DNA from: Duncaniella sp.
GTDB lineage: Bacteria > Bacteroidota > Bacteroidia > Bacteroidales > Muribaculaceae
Assembly: GCA_023664955.1 (NCBI GenBank)
Contig: JAMPEV010000001.1
Span: forward strand, 195,799-259,798
Length of the DNA: 64,000 nucleotides
Reading direction: 5' to 3'
The notes beneath the pieces were generated by a model. It saw only the letters and a program-made list of their open reading frames with translations. It ran no database searches and had not been told where the DNA came from. The stretch's first letter is position 1, and every line of letters starts with the position of its first letter. Below are positions 27,541-37,279 of this stretch, in pieces. Made by a program: the position numbers and the translations under genes.

Positions 27541-28050
27541 ATGAAGTTGAATGGATGCTGCAAGTGGATTAAAGGTGTCGGTGAAAGGGGCTGGGATACT
27601 TTGAAGTCTGTGAGATTTTGGGTTTCGCAGGGTATATTGTTGTTTATATATCTGTGCATTTATAATTATGCCCAGTCGCATAACTTCTTAGAATTTCCAC
27701 TTCAATTTATGTTGGAAAACGTTGATTCCATACTTTATATATTTGGGTTTTCGTTCTTCTTTATATGTAACTTGTTGACAAAAATTCTTTGGCGAAGGTG
27801 TGGCTCGTGGGGTGCGTGTTTTGGTAGGACGTTACTTGTAATGATTGTTCTTTATTTAACATACGGACAATTGATTCAAGCTCTTTTCTATATTGATGTG
27901 GTATATACCATGAATTCACCAAGATTGATATTTTTGGAATTTTATATGATTTTGACCATTCCGAAAATTATATTGATCTCGTCTTTACTTTGTACTGTTA
28001 CTTATATTAGCTATCTGCCGTCAGAATCATCAGAATTATCAGAATCATAA
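27541..28050 (+). CDS. Small four-helix membrane protein, end of the tubulin-like operon
   Basis: 169 residues with four hydrophobic stretches (about 26-46, 58-83, 92-118 and 131-160) and short loops. The tail ends in a Ser/Glu-rich run SESSELSES encoded by a near-repeat of TCAGAATCA. No family recognised. It starts 66 bp after the preceding gene on the same strand and shares its A+T-rich composition. Its stop overlaps the convergent U32 gene: the two stops abut at 28045-28050. Confidence 0.65.
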   Translation: MKLNGCCKWIKGVGERGWDTLKSVRFWVSQGILLFIYLCIYNYAQSHNFLEFPLQFMLENVDSILYIFGFSFFFICNLLTKILWRRCGSWGACFGRTLLVMIVLYLTYGQLIQALFYIDVVYTMNSPRLIFLEFYMILTIPKIILISSLLCTVTYISYLPSESSELSES

Positions 28051-29898
28051 GCTATTAGAGGTGGTGTGAAAGAGGTTCATTTGGCAGTTTTTGCAGTCAA
28101 ATTCAACTCTTAGGCGGGTGTTGCCGCTTACGAGATAGAGGTCGCCCTTCCATTCTTTACCAGCGAGGGTGAGGAGACATTTGCCAAGTTCTTTGCGCAG
28201 ACAGTATCGTGTTGTCATTACCGGGATTTCGCCATTAGGACGCTTAACCTCAACAGCGGATGTAAACTCAGTGACACCGTGTTCTCTGTAAAAATCGGCG
28301 GCAAGCCGATTAGCCATGTTATCGTGAATGGAGAGAACGGGGCCTTTAGGGTACGGAACAGCTTTATTTTCGGGTAGTCGATATCCGAATTTATATGTTG
28401 CCCTTCGGCCTACATCAAGAACATTGACACAATCCCGTCGAAGTTGTGCCAGAGTGGAAGCAGGGATGAAATAACGGCCTACAAGATCTATGATTTTTCC
28501 CGAATGATAGGCCGTTGAGCCGAGCTTGTCAAGAATCCTACGCCGGGGGGACTCCTGGGGTGTTACAGCTGTGTCAACTCGTTCGAGTTCCAAAGTAACT
28601 GTTGCACTGTTACCATCTTCAATTCTCATTTCCAGAGCAATGCGCGAGTCGGAGAGCAACCGAAGTACCATGTCGGCAGCGATTGTGCGAGTCGGACGAG
28701 CAGCTGTGATTACATCGTCAAACTCCTTATCACGGTTGCGGTATAGCAGAGTGCCAGCCGGGATAGATTGCGGCGATGCCGGAAACAACTTATTACCTTC
28801 TACCCTATTCAGACGGAAACCAGTAAACAACCCCAATTGATTGAAATATCCAAGTCCGTCGCCATTTGCGAGCGGTGTAAATATATCAGCGACAATCATC
28901 TTCGAAGAACAACTTTTCACCTTGGCCACCTTCATGCCAATCGCCTTTGGAGTGCCAATTGAAGCTATACCTTTAGCTGGAGCCTTACCGGTCAGGAAAT
29001 AAGGAGTGTAACCACGATTGAAAATTTTATCGAGTGAGGGATTGAATCCAGGGCGACTAATCCCGATGGACTGCCTCACATATCGACCATCGCTTTCCTT
29101 GACTACGCCGTTAAGAATCCTTGAATAAGCAGCAACGGTATTCTTGACATAAGCCACATCCTTGAGTCGCCCCTCAATTTTAAATGAAGTAACACCCGCA
29201 TCTGCCATCTCTCCTATTGCCCCGGCTCGATTAAGGTCGCGCAGAGAAAGCAGGTGGGAATCTCGCATCAGAGTCCTTCCCGAAGAGTCTACAAGATCAT
29301 ATGGAAGACGACAAATTTGGGCACATTCTCCACGATTGGCACTTCGACCGGTGCTCATAAAACTTGCCCTGCAATCGCCACTATAACTCACACACAATGC
29401 GCCATGGATGAAAGCCTCAAGTTGTGAGGGCACTGCATTATGAATCGCTTCAATTTCCGACAAAGAAAGTTCGCGGGCCAAAACCAGACGCGTGAAACCA
29501 ACCTGCGACAAAAACTTAGCTTTTTCGACATCACGGATATCACACTGTGTGCTCGCATGGAGTTCTATCGGTGGTATATCCATTCGTAATATCCCCATAT
29601 CCTGAATAATCAGGGCATCAACACCTATGCGGTAAAGCTCTGCGATAAGTTTTTCAACCTCGTGAATCTCGTTATCATAGATTATAGTGTTGACCGTAAC
29701 ATAAACTTTCGCATTAAACTGGTGGGCAAAATCCACCACACGGCTTATATCGTCAACTGAATTGGCAGCCGCACGACGGGCGCCATGGCTCGAAGCGCCC
29801 ATATATATCGCATCCGCACCACACAGGATAGCCTGAATTGCGGTTTCAACATTCTTAGCAGGAGCGAGGAGTTCGAGTGGAGTAGGCTTACCTGTCAT
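28045..29898 (-). CDS. Peptidase U32 family protein (RlhA-like)
   Basis: 617 residues beginning LELLAPAKNVETAIQAI, the U32 start, with GADAIYMGAS, IELHASTQCDI and the cysteine-rich signature CVSYSGDC...GECAQICRLPY near residues 165-200 that binds an iron-sulfur cluster. A U32 C-terminal extension and collagenase-like second half follow. The E. coli relative RlhA hydroxylates C2501 of 23S rRNA; others act in ubiquinone synthesis without oxygen. In an anaerobe, rRNA hydroxylation or another cluster-based modification is the likeliest role. Last 6 bases overlap the convergent membrane-protein gene. Confidence 0.9.
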   Translation of the reverse strand: MTGKPTPLELLAPAKNVETAIQAILCGADAIYMGASSHGARRAAANSVDDISRVVDFAHQFNAKVYVTVNTIIYDNEIHEVEKLIAELYRIGVDALIIQDMGILRMDIPPIELHASTQCDIRDVEKAKFLSQVGFTRLVLARELSLSEIEAIHNAVPSQLEAFIHGALCVSYSGDCRASFMSTGRSANRGECAQICRLPYDLVDSSGRTLMRDSHLLSLRDLNRAGAIGEMADAGVTSFKIEGRLKDVAYVKNTVAAYSRILNGVVKESDGRYVRQSIGISRPGFNPSLDKIFNRGYTPYFLTGKAPAKGIASIGTPKAIGMKVAKVKSCSSKMIVADIFTPLANGDGLGYFNQLGLFTGFRLNRVEGNKLFPASPQSIPAGTLLYRNRDKEFDDVITAARPTRTIAADMVLRLLSDSRIALEMRIEDGNSATVTLELERVDTAVTPQESPRRRILDKLGSTAYHSGKIIDLVGRYFIPASTLAQLRRDCVNVLDVGRRATYKFGYRLPENKAVPYPKGPVLSIHDNMANRLAADFYREHGVTEFTSAVEVKRPNGEIPVMTTRYCLRKELGKCLLTLAGKEWKGDLYLVSGNTRLRVEFDCKNCQMNLFHTTSNSL

Positions 29899-30012
29899 TA
29901 TTGAAAATAATCATTGTTAAAATAAGTTAATATCCAACTCACGGTTAAACCTTTAGAGCTATTCATCGTCAAAAAGACATATAACGTAATAGAATTAGCT
30001 TTTTGATTATAC

Positions 30013-30055
30013 GCTCTGCGTCGGCTCGGGAAGAGTGGCGCAGAGCAAGTTTTTT
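30013..30055 (+). terminator. Hairpin with T-run between two minus-strand genes
   Basis: GCTCTGCG / CGCAGAGC perfect 8-bp stem (30013-30020 and 30039-30046) followed on the plus strand by AAG and TTTTTT. Neighbouring genes run on the minus strand, where it is preceded by A and lacks a T-run, so it would stop antisense transcription or be a folded spacer. The rest of 29899-30092 shows nothing else. Confidence 0.35.
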
Positions 30056-30092
30056 ACGTTCACTTAAGGTATACACGTAAATTTCAGGATTG

Positions 30093-31535
30093 TCATTGAA
30101 TCTCGATATCGGTTGGCTGAGGGGGAGCGGTGACAGGGTTGAGACGCTGCCGACGCAATTCCTCCACAATATGATTCATTTCCGAAGTGCCAAGAGGATA
30201 CAACGACACAATAATCATCGAAAGCAACGCCACACCGGCGGGGATGAATGTCATCAACATCCATAGGCACGTAATGGCACTATCAGGTTGAATAATGACA
30301 GTATCGGGAGCGTCAGCAGAACGTTCGATATATCCGCATCCGTGAAGAAGCCACATCACCGCAGCTCCGCCAATAGCACCGCCGAACTTCTGAGCCATTG
30401 ATGCTGAAGAGAAAATCAAGCCGGTTGCGGCTGTGTGATTTTTGAGTTCAGAATAGTCACTCACATCGGCATACATTGACCAAACCAGCGGTGACATCAC
30501 GCCCGTGAGTATAGAGATAACTACCTGAAGCATAAGCATGATAACAAGTCCGGAGTTGGTGTGGGGCGAGCAAGTGAAGAAAATAACACTGAAAAGGATA
30601 AGCAATGCATCCACTAAAATGAAAGTGGGTTTCTTGCCTATTTTATTAGTAATTGGGACAGCCAAAACCACTCCCAACATATTGGCAACCTCACCCACCC
30701 CGAGGAACAGACCGGAGTAGAACAGCAACGAGATGGAAAAGAACACAATGTGCTGCTCACCGCCAATAACATCAGCGAAGAAGAACGCAACTGTGGCACC
30801 GCGCACAGTATTGAAAAGATTAGAACATAACGAAGCTCCGTTTAAAAGCCACCACGGCTTATTCGTAACCAGATTCTTCAAGTCGCGTCCCAGCGACGAA
30901 TTGCTGACAGAAGTGAGAGACTCACGGGTATGCTTGAAACACAGAAGGAAAAGGATAAAACAGGATACCGCAATCATCACCATAGCGAATTGCCAGCTAT
31001 GTTGCAAATTGAAACCGAATGAATCACGGAACAAAGCGCACAGAGGATCCCATGCGAAGAGCGCAATGAATGACCCGCCATATGCGAAAAACATGCGATA
31101 GGAGGAGAAAACAGTTTTTTCCTGTGAATTATCAGTCATCACACCAAGCATGGCACCATAGGGGACATTAATGCCGGTGTAGACGGTCATCATAAGGATA
31201 TACGTCACATATGCCCACACAAGCTTTGCCGAATAACCCCAGTCGGGAGTGGTGAAAAGAAGAATACCGCAAATAGAGAACGGCGCGGCCACCCATAAAA
31301 GGTAGGGGCGATATTTTCCCCAACGTGTCTTCGTGCGGTCAGCCACGACACCCATCATCGGGTCGCTTATCGCATCCCAAATTCGGGTGATAAGAAGAAG
31401 AATACCTGTGTCGACAAGACTTATGCCGAATACATTGGCATAGAAAAAGGGCAAGTAGTAACTAAACACCTTCCAAAACATCGAAGATGCCATATCGCCA
31501 AAACCGTAGCCGATTTTTTCGCTTAAGGGAGCCAT
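30093..31535 (-). CDS. GPH-family (MelB-like) sugar:cation symporter
   Basis: 480 residues, about 12 membrane segments. MelB/GPH features: YGFGDMASSMFWK at the start, ISDPMMGVVADRTKTRWGKYRPYLLW (cation-site Asp and the loop 2-3 motif, given here in part), and YGAMLGVMT. Members take up glycosides with Na+, Li+ or H+. It lies 84 bp downstream of a GH94 phosphorylase on the same strand, so the likely cargo is a beta-linked disaccharide or short beta-glucan that the phosphorylase then splits. Substrate is inferred from context. Confidence 0.9.
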   Translation of the reverse strand: MAPLSEKIGYGFGDMASSMFWKVFSYYLPFFYANVFGISLVDTGILLLITRIWDAISDPMMGVVADRTKTRWGKYRPYLLWVAAPFSICGILLFTTPDWGYSAKLVWAYVTYILMMTVYTGINVPYGAMLGVMTDNSQEKTVFSSYRMFFAYGGSFIALFAWDPLCALFRDSFGFNLQHSWQFAMVMIAVSCFILFLLCFKHTRESLTSVSNSSLGRDLKNLVTNKPWWLLNGASLCSNLFNTVRGATVAFFFADVIGGEQHIVFFSISLLFYSGLFLGVGEVANMLGVVLAVPITNKIGKKPTFILVDALLILFSVIFFTCSPHTNSGLVIMLMLQVVISILTGVMSPLVWSMYADVSDYSELKNHTAATGLIFSSASMAQKFGGAIGGAAVMWLLHGCGYIERSADAPDTVIIQPDSAITCLWMLMTFIPAGVALLSMIIVSLYPLGTSEMNHIVEELRRQRLNPVTAPPQPTDIEIQ

Positions 31536-31618
31536 TAATTTATGGTATTATAGGTTGTTAATGAGAAGAATACAACAAGTTACTTATATATCACACATTT
31601 AGATTTCACACAAGGAGC

Positions 31619-34060
31619 TCACTTTCCGAGAGTCACTTCTACAAGATTATCTGACCCGGCAGGCTGCATTGGTACAACATTTCCATCAATCTTTTTGCTG
31701 TTGAGATAGATTGAGTTCACCCCGCGATTGATGTGAGAGGGATTCTTCACCACAATCCTGTAGTCAGCTCCACGGAATTTACGATTCACCTCGTATCCAT
31801 CCCACTGCTTTGGAATACAAGGATTTATTTCAAGTCCATCGTAACCCGGACGAATTCCGAGGATGAACTGGGTTATGGCATACCAATTCCAAGCCGCAGT
31901 CCCGGTGAGCCATGAGTTTTTAGCCTCACCCGGCTTAGCCGCATCCTTACCGGCCGTCATCTGGCAATATACGTATGGCTCAACCTTATGCAAATCGCTC
32001 TTATCCTCAATGTAGGCAGGGCAAATCTTACGATAATATCCCCAAGCCTCATCACCGCGTCCAAGCACAGTCTCACCAATGATAATCCAAGGGTTATTGT
32101 GGGCGAAAATGCCTGCATTCTCCTTGTATCCGGCAGGATATGAAGAGATTTCGCCATATTCTATCACATATTCCGTGAAAGCAGGATTATTAAGAACTAT
32201 TCCATGCTCACTATCAAGATATCTCTTCACAGAATCAAGGGACTGCTCCACTAATCCTTCCTCCAGTCCGATACCGGCCATAGTGCACCATCCCTGGGAC
32301 TCGATGAAGATTTTACCCTCTGTATTCTCATGCGACCCGACTTTATTTCCATAATAATCGTAGGCACGGAGAAACCATTCACCGTCCCAGCCATATTTCT
32401 TTACAGACTCAATCATTTCATTGACAAATTTCTGAGCACGGTCTGCCTCATCATTCATGTCCAGTCGACGACAGAGGTCCACGTAATCCTGACCATAAAT
32501 CACAAACTGACCTGCAATCATCAGCGACTCGGCCTTTGAACCTTCGGTCTTATTTTCAGTGGTCTGGAATGATTCATTGGGGTCATTCGAGAAACAGTTC
32601 AGATTCAAACAATCATTCCAATCGGCACGCCCTATCAATGGAAGTCCATGTGGACCAAGGTTGTTAATCACATGGTCAAACGACACCTTAAGATGCTGCA
32701 TTAGAGACACTTCCGAACCGGGTTGATTGTCGAAAGGCACCGGCACATCTAGGATAGAGAAATCGCCTGTTTCTTTAATATAGGCTAATGTGCCAAAAAT
32801 GAGCCACATCGGATCATCATTGAAGCCACCGCCAATATCATTATTGCCGCGCTTGGTGAGAGGCTGGTACTGGTGGTAACAGCCTCCATCGGGGAACTGG
32901 GTAGAAGCGATGTCAATGATGCGTTCACGTGCACGCTCCGGAATCTGGTGCACAAAGCCGATGAGGTCCTGATTAGAGTCACGGAATCCCATCCCTCTGC
33001 CAATTCCACTTTCGAAGAAAGAAGCGGAGCGGGAGAAGCAGAATGTAATCATGCACTGATACTGGTTCCAAATATTCACCATTCGGTCAAGACGCTCGTC
33101 GCCGGAAGAGAGGGAGAAACGGTGTAGCAGGTCATCCCAGTAGCCACGTAGCTTATTGAAAGCCATGTCCACCTTCTCAGCCGAATCGAAACGCGCCATC
33201 ATCTCCTTGGCGCGAGTTTTGCTTATCACCCCCTTTGACTCCCACTTCTCACCCTGAGGATTCTCAACATAGCCGAGCATAAAAACGAGGTCGCGGCTCT
33301 CTCCCGGAGCCAACGTAATTTCAATGCAATGGGAAGCTATTGGTGACCATCCATGGGCCACAGAGTTGCGTGATGCACCGTCAAGCACCGCTTGCGGTTC
33401 GTCAAAACCGTTGTAAAGTCCTAAAAAAGTCTCACGGTCAGTATCAAAGCCGGCAATCGGCTGGTTTACGGTATAGAACGCATAGTGATTGCGGCGTTCC
33501 TTGTATTCTGTCTTATGGTATATTGTCGAGCCGTCGATTTCCACTTCGCCGGTTGAAAAATTACGTTGGAAATTCTCCATATCGGTAGCGGCATTCCAAA
33601 GACACCATTCGATGAAAGAAAAAAGTTTGAAACTTTTAAGTTTATCGCTCTTGTTAGTGAGAGTGAGCTTTGTTATTTCCGCATGAGTATCCAAAGGAAC
33701 GAAGAAAAGCACACGAGCCTCAACGCCATTCTTTTCACCCTTAATGACGGTATAATTCATTCCATGGCGGCACTCATAGGCATCCAACGAAGTTTTTGTG
33801 GGTTTCCAACTTGGATTCCAGATAGTGTCACCATCTTTAATGTAGAAATAGCGGCCTCCGGCATCCATGGGAACACCGTTGTAGCGATACCTCGTGAGAC
33901 GCCGGAATTTAGCATCCTTATAGAAACAGTAACCTCCTGCGAAATTAGAGATTAGCGAAAAGAAATCCTTGTTGCCTAGATAGTTAATCCAAGGCCAAGG
34001 AGTGCGAGGATGTGTGATGACATATTCGCGGGCAGCATCGTCGAAATAGCCGTATTTCAT
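31619..34060 (-). CDS. GH94 family glycoside phosphorylase (cellobiose phosphorylase-like)
   Basis: About 813 residues. From the ATG at 34058-34060 it reads [18 protein letters not shown], the normal GH94 beginning; a longer in-frame start at 34147 lies upstream of the promoter box at 34115 and is rejected. The catalytic (alpha/alpha)6 region shows [51 protein letters not shown] and a GTAAWNWYA segment; the catalytic acid is expected to be the Asp of RADWND. It splits a beta-glucosyl disaccharide with phosphate to give alpha-glucose 1-phosphate in the cytoplasm. Cellobiose or laminaribiose cannot be told apart by eye. Confidence 0.92.
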   Translation of the reverse strand: MKYGYFDDAAREYVITHPRTPWPWINYLGNKDFFSLISNFAGGYCFYKDAKFRRLTRYRYNGVPMDAGGRYFYIKDGDTIWNPSWKPTKTSLDAYECRHGMNYTVIKGEKNGVEARVLFFVPLDTHAEITKLTLTNKSDKLKSFKLFSFIEWCLWNAATDMENFQRNFSTGEVEIDGSTIYHKTEYKERRNHYAFYTVNQPIAGFDTDRETFLGLYNGFDEPQAVLDGASRNSVAHGWSPIASHCIEITLAPGESRDLVFMLGYVENPQGEKWESKGVISKTRAKEMMARFDSAEKVDMAFNKLRGYWDDLLHRFSLSSGDERLDRMVNIWNQYQCMITFCFSRSASFFESGIGRGMGFRDSNQDLIGFVHQIPERARERIIDIASTQFPDGGCYHQYQPLTKRGNNDIGGGFNDDPMWLIFGTLAYIKETGDFSILDVPVPFDNQPGSEVSLMQHLKVSFDHVINNLGPHGLPLIGRADWNDCLNLNCFSNDPNESFQTTENKTEGSKAESLMIAGQFVIYGQDYVDLCRRLDMNDEADRAQKFVNEMIESVKKYGWDGEWFLRAYDYYGNKVGSHENTEGKIFIESQGWCTMAGIGLEEGLVEQSLDSVKRYLDSEHGIVLNNPAFTEYVIEYGEISSYPAGYKENAGIFAHNNPWIIIGETVLGRGDEAWGYYRKICPAYIEDKSDLHKVEPYVYCQMTAGKDAAKPGEAKNSWLTGTAAWNWYAITQFILGIRPGYDGLEINPCIPKQWDGYEVNRKFRGADYRIVVKNPSHINRGVNSIYLNSKKIDGNVVPMQPAGSDNLVEVTLGK

Positions 34061-34114
34061 CAATAAAATGTTTATAGGGTTGGTAGTAAAGAGTCTCATG
34101 GACCCAAAGCAATG

Positions 34115-34148
34115 CAAAGATAAAGAAATTCTATCATAATACTGCAAA
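34115..34148 (-). promoter_or_regulatory. Promoter of the GH94-symporter operon
   Basis: On the minus strand, TATCTTTG (34122-34115) followed by C, with TTTG (34148-34145) 22 bases upstream. Leader to the chosen ATG is about 45 nt. Confidence 0.7.
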
Positions 34149-34193
34149 TGCGACTCAATAATCCACCTATTTTATAATAAAAAACATGAAATA

Positions 34194-34225
34194 TTTGTTA
34201 ATGCCGTTGAATTGTAGTACTTTTG
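34194..34225 (+). promoter_or_regulatory. Promoter of the sppA-lpxK-pnp-thiL run
   Basis: TTTG at 34194-34197 and TACTTTTG at 34218-34225 with exactly 20 bases between, followed by C. A textbook Bacteroidota promoter, divergent from the GH94 promoter. Confidence 0.8.
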
Positions 34226-34322
34226 CGAAGATACAAAGAATGGTCGTGTCTAATTCGGGGCAGAATTGTATCACAAAATGTCAGAAAGTGCTGAATTAAA
34301 CATTAAACAATCACAACGCGTA

Positions 34323-36101
34323 ATGAAAAAATTTTTCATATCCTTCCTTGGAACTCTTGCAGGAATATGGTTTTCTCTTCTCATAGCATTTATCGGAATC
34401 ATGGTGGTTGCAGGTGCAGCCATTGCGTCGTCGGCAGGCTCCTCGGCGCCTAAAATCGAGAAAGAGTCAGTGCTACTGCTTGAGCTAGCAGGTGAAATTT
34501 CCGACCGGCCAGGTTCTATAGACCTGATTGCAGCCGTGCAAGGTGTGGAAACAGAAGTCAAAGGGTTGAACGAGATTGTGGGAGCGATCACCTGTGCGGC
34601 CGACGATGATCGCATCATCGGCATTGTCATTGATTGCAAAGGCTCCACCGCAGGATTGGCACAGCGCCAAGCCATAGTGGAGGCACTTCAAAAGTTCAAA
34701 GCAAATGCACCCCAGAAATGGATTTACGCTTACGGCGATGTCTATACTCAGGGTGACTACTATATCGCATCAACCGCCGACAGCATCTACCTCAACAAGA
34801 TAGGGCAGGTTGACATTCACGGCTTGGCAGCCACCACAATGTATTTCAAGAATCTGATGGATAAAATCGGCGTTGAGGCCCAAGTGGTGAAAGTAGGAAC
34901 ATATAAGAGTGCCGTTGAGCCTTACCTCTTAGACAAGATGAGCGATGCCTCAAGAGAGCAACAGCAACTTTTCCTTGACAACATTTGGGGCAACGTGACA
35001 TCACAAATCGCAGCAGGTCGTAAAGTCACCGCTGAGACAGTGAATCAGTGGGCCGACGGCTTCACTTTCGCCGAACCCGAAAGCAAGTATATCAGCGAAA
35101 AGATGATTGACAAGCTTGTGTATCGCCACGAGTTTGACTCCATGATTATGGAAATGACCGGAAAAGATGACGTTAAGGATATTCCATACGTAGAGCCTGT
35201 AAGCTACTGCAAGAGCAAAGACATCAACAAAGTAGGCAACGGTAAAGGCGCAAACATCGCAGTGCTTTATGCCACCGGCGAAATCACTGACTATGAAGGC
35301 GACGGCATCGTAGCATCGAAGATCATCCCAGTGATTAACGACATTACCGAGGATGATGACATCGACGGGCTCATCATGTATGTCAACTCAGGAGGCGGCA
35401 GCGCATTCGCATCAGAACAGATATGGGAAGCTTTGGAACAGTATAAAGCGATAACTGGCAAACCTTTCTACGTGTCAATGTCGGACTATGCAGCTTCCGG
35501 AGGTTATTACATATCATGTGGTGCTGATAAAATTTTCGCTCAACCTACCACCCTCACCGGTTCAATAGGTATATTCGGAATCATCCCCAATGCCCACAAA
35601 TTGGTATCCGAAAAGATAGGAATTACCACCGGCACGGTGAAAACCAACACCAACGGCAATTTCCCATCGCTCATCGAACCTATGACAGAGGCACAGAAAG
35701 CAGCTATGCAGGGATATGTGGAACGCGGTTATGACCTTTTCACTTCACGTTGCGCTGAAGGACGAGGCATATCACAGGATTCAATAAAGATGATTGCCGA
35801 AGGACGTGTATGGGACGGAAGCGAGGCTCTGAAGATAGGTTTAGTAGATGTAATCGGAGGCCTCGATGTAGCAATTGCACAAATGGCACAGGAACTTAAT
35901 GTGGAAAGTTACACCATCAAGGAATATCCCACCCTCAAGCCGAAATGGTATGATGCCTTCATCGAAGCCGGCATGGAAATCAAAGCCGATATGGTGAAAT
36001 CGGAGCTTGGCGACTGCGCAGAAATATACGAGACTATCAAGCGCGTGAAATCAATGTCGACACTCCAGTGCCGCATGGAGCATGTGACAGTGTCATTGTA
36101 A
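34323..36101 (+). CDS. sppA: Signal peptide peptidase SppA (protease IV, 67K type)
   Basis: About 592 residues from the ATG at 34323, which puts the membrane anchor (FFISFLGTLAGIWFSLL and on) right at the N-terminus as in homologues; an in-frame ATG at 34278 adds 15 residues and is also possible. Two crotonase-like halves: the first holds the general-base Lys in VKVGTYKSAVEPY (about residue 190), the second the nucleophilic Ser in YAASGGYYISCGAD. It degrades cleaved signal peptides in the inner membrane. First gene of a run into lpxK with 28 bp spacing. Confidence 0.92.
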   Translation: MKKFFISFLGTLAGIWFSLLIAFIGIMVVAGAAIASSAGSSAPKIEKESVLLLELAGEISDRPGSIDLIAAVQGVETEVKGLNEIVGAITCAADDDRIIGIVIDCKGSTAGLAQRQAIVEALQKFKANAPQKWIYAYGDVYTQGDYYIASTADSIYLNKIGQVDIHGLAATTMYFKNLMDKIGVEAQVVKVGTYKSAVEPYLLDKMSDASREQQQLFLDNIWGNVTSQIAAGRKVTAETVNQWADGFTFAEPESKYISEKMIDKLVYRHEFDSMIMEMTGKDDVKDIPYVEPVSYCKSKDINKVGNGKGANIAVLYATGEITDYEGDGIVASKIIPVINDITEDDDIDGLIMYVNSGGGSAFASEQIWEALEQYKAITGKPFYVSMSDYAASGGYYISCGADKIFAQPTTLTGSIGIFGIIPNAHKLVSEKIGITTGTVKTNTNGNFPSLIEPMTEAQKAAMQGYVERGYDLFTSRCAEGRGISQDSIKMIAEGRVWDGSEALKIGLVDVIGGLDVAIAQMAQELNVESYTIKEYPTLKPKWYDAFIEAGMEIKADMVKSELGDCAEIYETIKRVKSMSTLQCRMEHVTVSL

Positions 36102-36129
36102 TAAGGAAAAATCACTATAAATCGACACC

Positions 36130-37230
36130 GTGGCACGAAACAAACTTCTTTCAACGCTCCTGCTTTACCCCATATCAAAACTATATGGAATGGGGATGGC
36201 TGTGCGCAATAAGATGTTTGAATACGGGATGTTGAAACAGGAGGAATTTGACATTCCCGTAGTAGTGGTGGGAAATATAGCCATGGGTGGTACCGGCAAG
36301 ACCCCCCATGTAGAGTATATCGTAGAGTCCATGATGGGTAAATATAATATAGGTGTACTGTCGAGAGGCTACAAACGGGCTACAAGAGGGTTTGTACTCG
36401 CCACCCCACAGTCACGACCCGAGGATATAGGCGACGAATCATATCAGATATACCGTAAATTCGGTCCGGAAATAACTGTGGCAGTGTGTGAAAACCGAGT
36501 CGAGGGAATCAAGAAGATGCGTGAGGTAAATCCAAAGATTAATATGCTCATCCTTGATGATGCCTTCCAACACCGCTATGTAAAACCCTCAGTGTCAATC
36601 GTACTCACTGAATTTAACCGTCCGGTATTCAATGATAAGATACTCCCCTACGGCCGGCTTCGTGAATCAAAGAGCGCGCTCAACCGTGCAGAGATCGTGG
36701 TGGTGACAAAATGTCCGCCCGACATGAAGCCGATGCAATATCGCATATTCAAAGAGAACCTCAACCTGTTTCCTTACCAAAAACTATACTTCTCACGGTT
36801 TAATTACGGACACCTTGTCCCGGTGTTTCCGTCCGATACTGACAGCGTCCCATCAATCTCCTCGCTCGATTCCGACACATCTCTACTCGTAGTGACAGGA
36901 GTTGCCAATCCCAAACCATTCTCACGCTATCTGCGGCGTCACAAAGCCAAAGTGAGGGTGCGCCGATTCCCCGACCACCACAACTTTACAACCTCCGATA
37001 TGGAGTCGATAAGCCGTCAATTCGACGAGCTCCCCGGCAAGCAAAAATATATCATCACCACTGAAAAGGATGCTGTGAGACTGTTCAATAATCCTTACTT
37101 CTCCCATAAACTCAAGAAATATATTTTCTATATCCCCATCAAGGTTGAATTCCTGCCGGAAGGTGGCAATCAGGACTTCACTCATGGGATAGAAAAAACA
37201 ATACGCGACTCGCACTTGTTTAAACAATAG
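36130..37230 (+). CDS. lpxK: Tetraacyldisaccharide 4'-kinase LpxK
   Basis: 366 residues starting with GTG at 36130. The Walker A loop reads GNIAMGGTGKTPHVEY near residues 48-63; YGRLRESKSAL, LDDAFQHRYV and ITTEKDAVRL are LpxK motifs. It adds the 4'-phosphate to the lipid A precursor at the inner membrane face, confirming a lipid A-bearing outer membrane. It lies 28 bp after sppA and 49 bp before the purine phosphorylase. Confidence 0.94.
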   Translation: MARNKLLSTLLLYPISKLYGMGMAVRNKMFEYGMLKQEEFDIPVVVVGNIAMGGTGKTPHVEYIVESMMGKYNIGVLSRGYKRATRGFVLATPQSRPEDIGDESYQIYRKFGPEITVAVCENRVEGIKKMREVNPKINMLILDDAFQHRYVKPSVSIVLTEFNRPVFNDKILPYGRLRESKSALNRAEIVVVTKCPPDMKPMQYRIFKENLNLFPYQKLYFSRFNYGHLVPVFPSDTDSVPSISSLDSDTSLLVVTGVANPKPFSRYLRRHKAKVRVRRFPDHHNFTTSDMESISRQFDELPGKQKYIITTEKDAVRLFNNPYFSHKLKKYIFYIPIKVEFLPEGGNQDFTHGIEKTIRDSHLFKQ

Positions 37231-37279
37231 TGCGACTGTTCGTCCGTCCAAATTTTATAATCATCAATACCGAAAAATC

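Noticed and set aside
29969-30270. Small minus-strand frames between the U32 and symporter genes
   Set aside because: They overlap the end of the symporter gene in other frames and the hairpin at 30013; no family features.
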